Shown piece after piece: positions 63,198 through 64,000 of a stretch of DNA of 64,000 bases (position 1 is the first letter of the stretch; the number at the start of each line of letters is the position of its first letter). The notes under the pieces were generated by a model. That model had not been told where the DNA came from. It was given only the letters and a program-made list of their open reading frames with translations, and ran no database searches. The stretch comes from Thermoproteota archaeon (GTDB lineage: Archaea > Thermoproteota > Thermoprotei_A > EX4484-217-1 > JAPDJV01), in contig JAPDJV010000020.1 in assembly GCA_029258925.1 (NCBI GenBank), positions 62,001 to 126,000 of the forward strand, given 5' to 3'. A program made the translations under genes and the position numbers.

Positions 63198-63569
63198 ATG
63201 GTTATCTTAGATGTGATATTGAACACATGCATTTTCACAGCTATTGGCCTAGCTCCCCTACTATACAACTACTACGTAGTTAAGAAGAAGTCGGAGAAGG
63301 TGGAGAAAGATGTTGAAGTAGATTTTTCTCCAAGAGTGGAGATGCCTGAAAATGGTGTGATTATCAGCTTGGTTCACAAGGAAAATGTTAGAGCAGACGC
63401 GTCTTCCGAGAACAGTAATGAATATAATAGTTTTCATCAACCATACTATTGTATATTCTTTGTAGACAAGTCTCTTATGAGTTCTCCAGAGAAAATGGCA
63501 GAGTTCTTTACTAGTATTTCAAGGTTTATAGAAGAAACATATTCAAAGATGAATGGGTATGGGAAGTAG
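63198..63569 (+). CDS. Hypothetical protein with N-terminal membrane segment
   Basis: 123 aa. One hydrophobic helix at about 2-24 (VILDVILNTCIFTAIGLAPL), a short basic stop-transfer KKKSEKVEKD, and then a polar domain ending in FFVDKSLMSSPEKMAEFFTS. Start ATG 63198, 5 nt after GGAGGTG; an in-frame TTG 39 nt upstream is not needed. It overlaps the transporter gene by 17 nt. Function unknown; possibly an accessory protein of the transporter. Confidence 0.65.
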   Translation: MVILDVILNTCIFTAIGLAPLLYNYYVVKKKSEKVEKDVEVDFSPRVEMPENGVIISLVHKENVRADASSENSNEYNSFHQPYYCIFFVDKSLMSSPEKMAEFFTSISRFIEETYSKMNGYGK

Positions 63570-64000
63570 GAGAAAAATATTCCAGGTAATAGGTCCTGGA
63601 ATGATAGCAGCCGTAGCTGGCTTAGAGATTACAAATATAGGTATATTTACTTTTATAGGAAGCAAATATAACATTAATCTTCTTTGGATCATAGTTTTAG
63701 CCACGATGATAACTGCTTTTATCCAGCAAATTGCTGCAGAAGTGGGTTTACATGTTGAGAAAGATGTGTTCACATGCACCAAAGAAGTTCTTGGAGGGAG
63801 ATTTTATACCTTACTTGTAGTATCTCTATTTGTCTCTAACGTAGTAACAGCCTCTCTTAATATACTAGGAGCCTCTATAGCACTTGAGCTTCTCTTGGGA
63901 GTGAAGTGGTTTTACTCCGCCCTCCTCATATCCTCACTAACTATAAGTCTCTCTATGAGGGAAAACTATAGTTCCATAGAAAAAATCCTAACAATACTTG
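63553..64000 (+). CDS. NRAMP-family metal transporter-like protein, 3'-partial
   Basis: The frame is open to the window end (149 codons seen). Start ATG followed by GMGSRRKIFQVIGPGMIAAV. Several hydrophobic segments follow in the NRAMP arrangement, with helix 1 GPGMIAAVAGLEITNIGIF. The canonical DPGN metal motif is replaced here by EITN, which suggests a diverged subgroup (for example NRAMP-related Mg or other cation carriers). The first 17 nt overlap the preceding gene. Confidence 0.75.
   Translation, partial: MGMGSRRKIFQVIGPGMIAAVAGLEITNIGIFTFIGSKYNINLLWIIVLATMITAFIQQIAAEVGLHVEKDVFTCTKEVLGGRFYTLLVVSLFVSNVVTASLNILGASIALELLLGVKWFYSALLISSLTISLSMRENYSSIEKILTIL

Noticed and set aside
1-64000. 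CRISPR arrays, transposons, toxin-antitoxin or defence islands
   Set aside because: No regularly spaced repeats, transposase motifs, integrase genes or small toxin pairs were found; NucS, PIN-like and restriction-like folds all fit housekeeping contexts.

Overview
This window is an ordinary stretch of archaeal chromosome. It is AT-rich (about 38-40% GC by eye), uses mostly AGA/AGG for arginine, and is densely packed, with many 1-4 nt overlaps and Shine-Dalgarno-like GGTG/GGAG motifs before starts. The gene set points to a thermophilic Thermoproteota (crenarchaeote): MCM, Hel308, TFB, the Fe-S TFE-beta/RPC34 protein, Gar1, Nop5 plus fibrillarin, S8e, S30e, L35Ae, SRP19, GatDE, Rio2, NucS, archaeal-type MetK, CTP synthase and hexulose-phosphate synthase. 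A Desulfurococcales-like lineage is plausible but cannot be proven here. I see no rRNA operon, CRISPR array, transposon or prophage.

Layout. 1-5.6 kb: 3' part of an MCM gene carrying two inteins, Hel308, two small hypotheticals and an intron-bearing tRNA-Pro. 5.6-12.3 kb: RNA processing and nucleotide metabolism (kinase, CCA enzyme, ThpR, UPF0200/UPF0201, RNase Z, tRNA G10 methylase, PRPP synthetase). 12.4-18.5 kb: two tandem radical SAM proteins, a GPN GTPase, both subunits of an ADP-forming acyl-CoA synthetase and a coiled-coil protein. 18.5-24.7 kb: UppS, S8e, SRP19, Gar1-TFB, TFE-beta, a phosphoesterase and a GT2/SMR pair. 24.7-33.7 kb: GatE-GatD, S30e, Nop5-fibrillarin, UPF0216, a regulator, THEP1 and Trm1. 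33.7-43.8 kb: accessory metabolism (MdcB/CitG-like, TldD-like, ThiDN-ThiW, nitroreductase, membrane proteins, HAD) and most of the noncoding signals. 43.9-53.6 kb: DNA ligase, L35Ae, AMMECR1, Mut7-C RNase, three tandem CBS proteins, the Rqc2/NFACT homologue and a SPOUT enzyme. 53.7-64 kb: NucS, methyltransferase, SmAP, MetK, a split DUF460 pair, Rio2, an ArsR-like regulator, divergent pyrG and hps, a structured noncoding region, and the start of an NRAMP-like transporter that leaves the window.

Working together: tRNA and rRNA maturation and modification dominate (CCA enzyme, RNase Z, Trm1, TrmG10, Gar1, Nop5/fibrillarin, Rio2). The same window carries three candidate box C/D guide RNAs that the Nop5-fibrillarin machinery would use. 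I find no convincing new defence or biosynthetic system. The observations most worth following are the structured RNA near 62.75-63.04 kb, the C/D RNAs, a perfect 12-bp hairpin at a promoter near 35.4 kb, an MCM intein whose endonuclease looks decayed, and a diverged tandem copy of the AmmeMemoRadiSam radical SAM enzyme.
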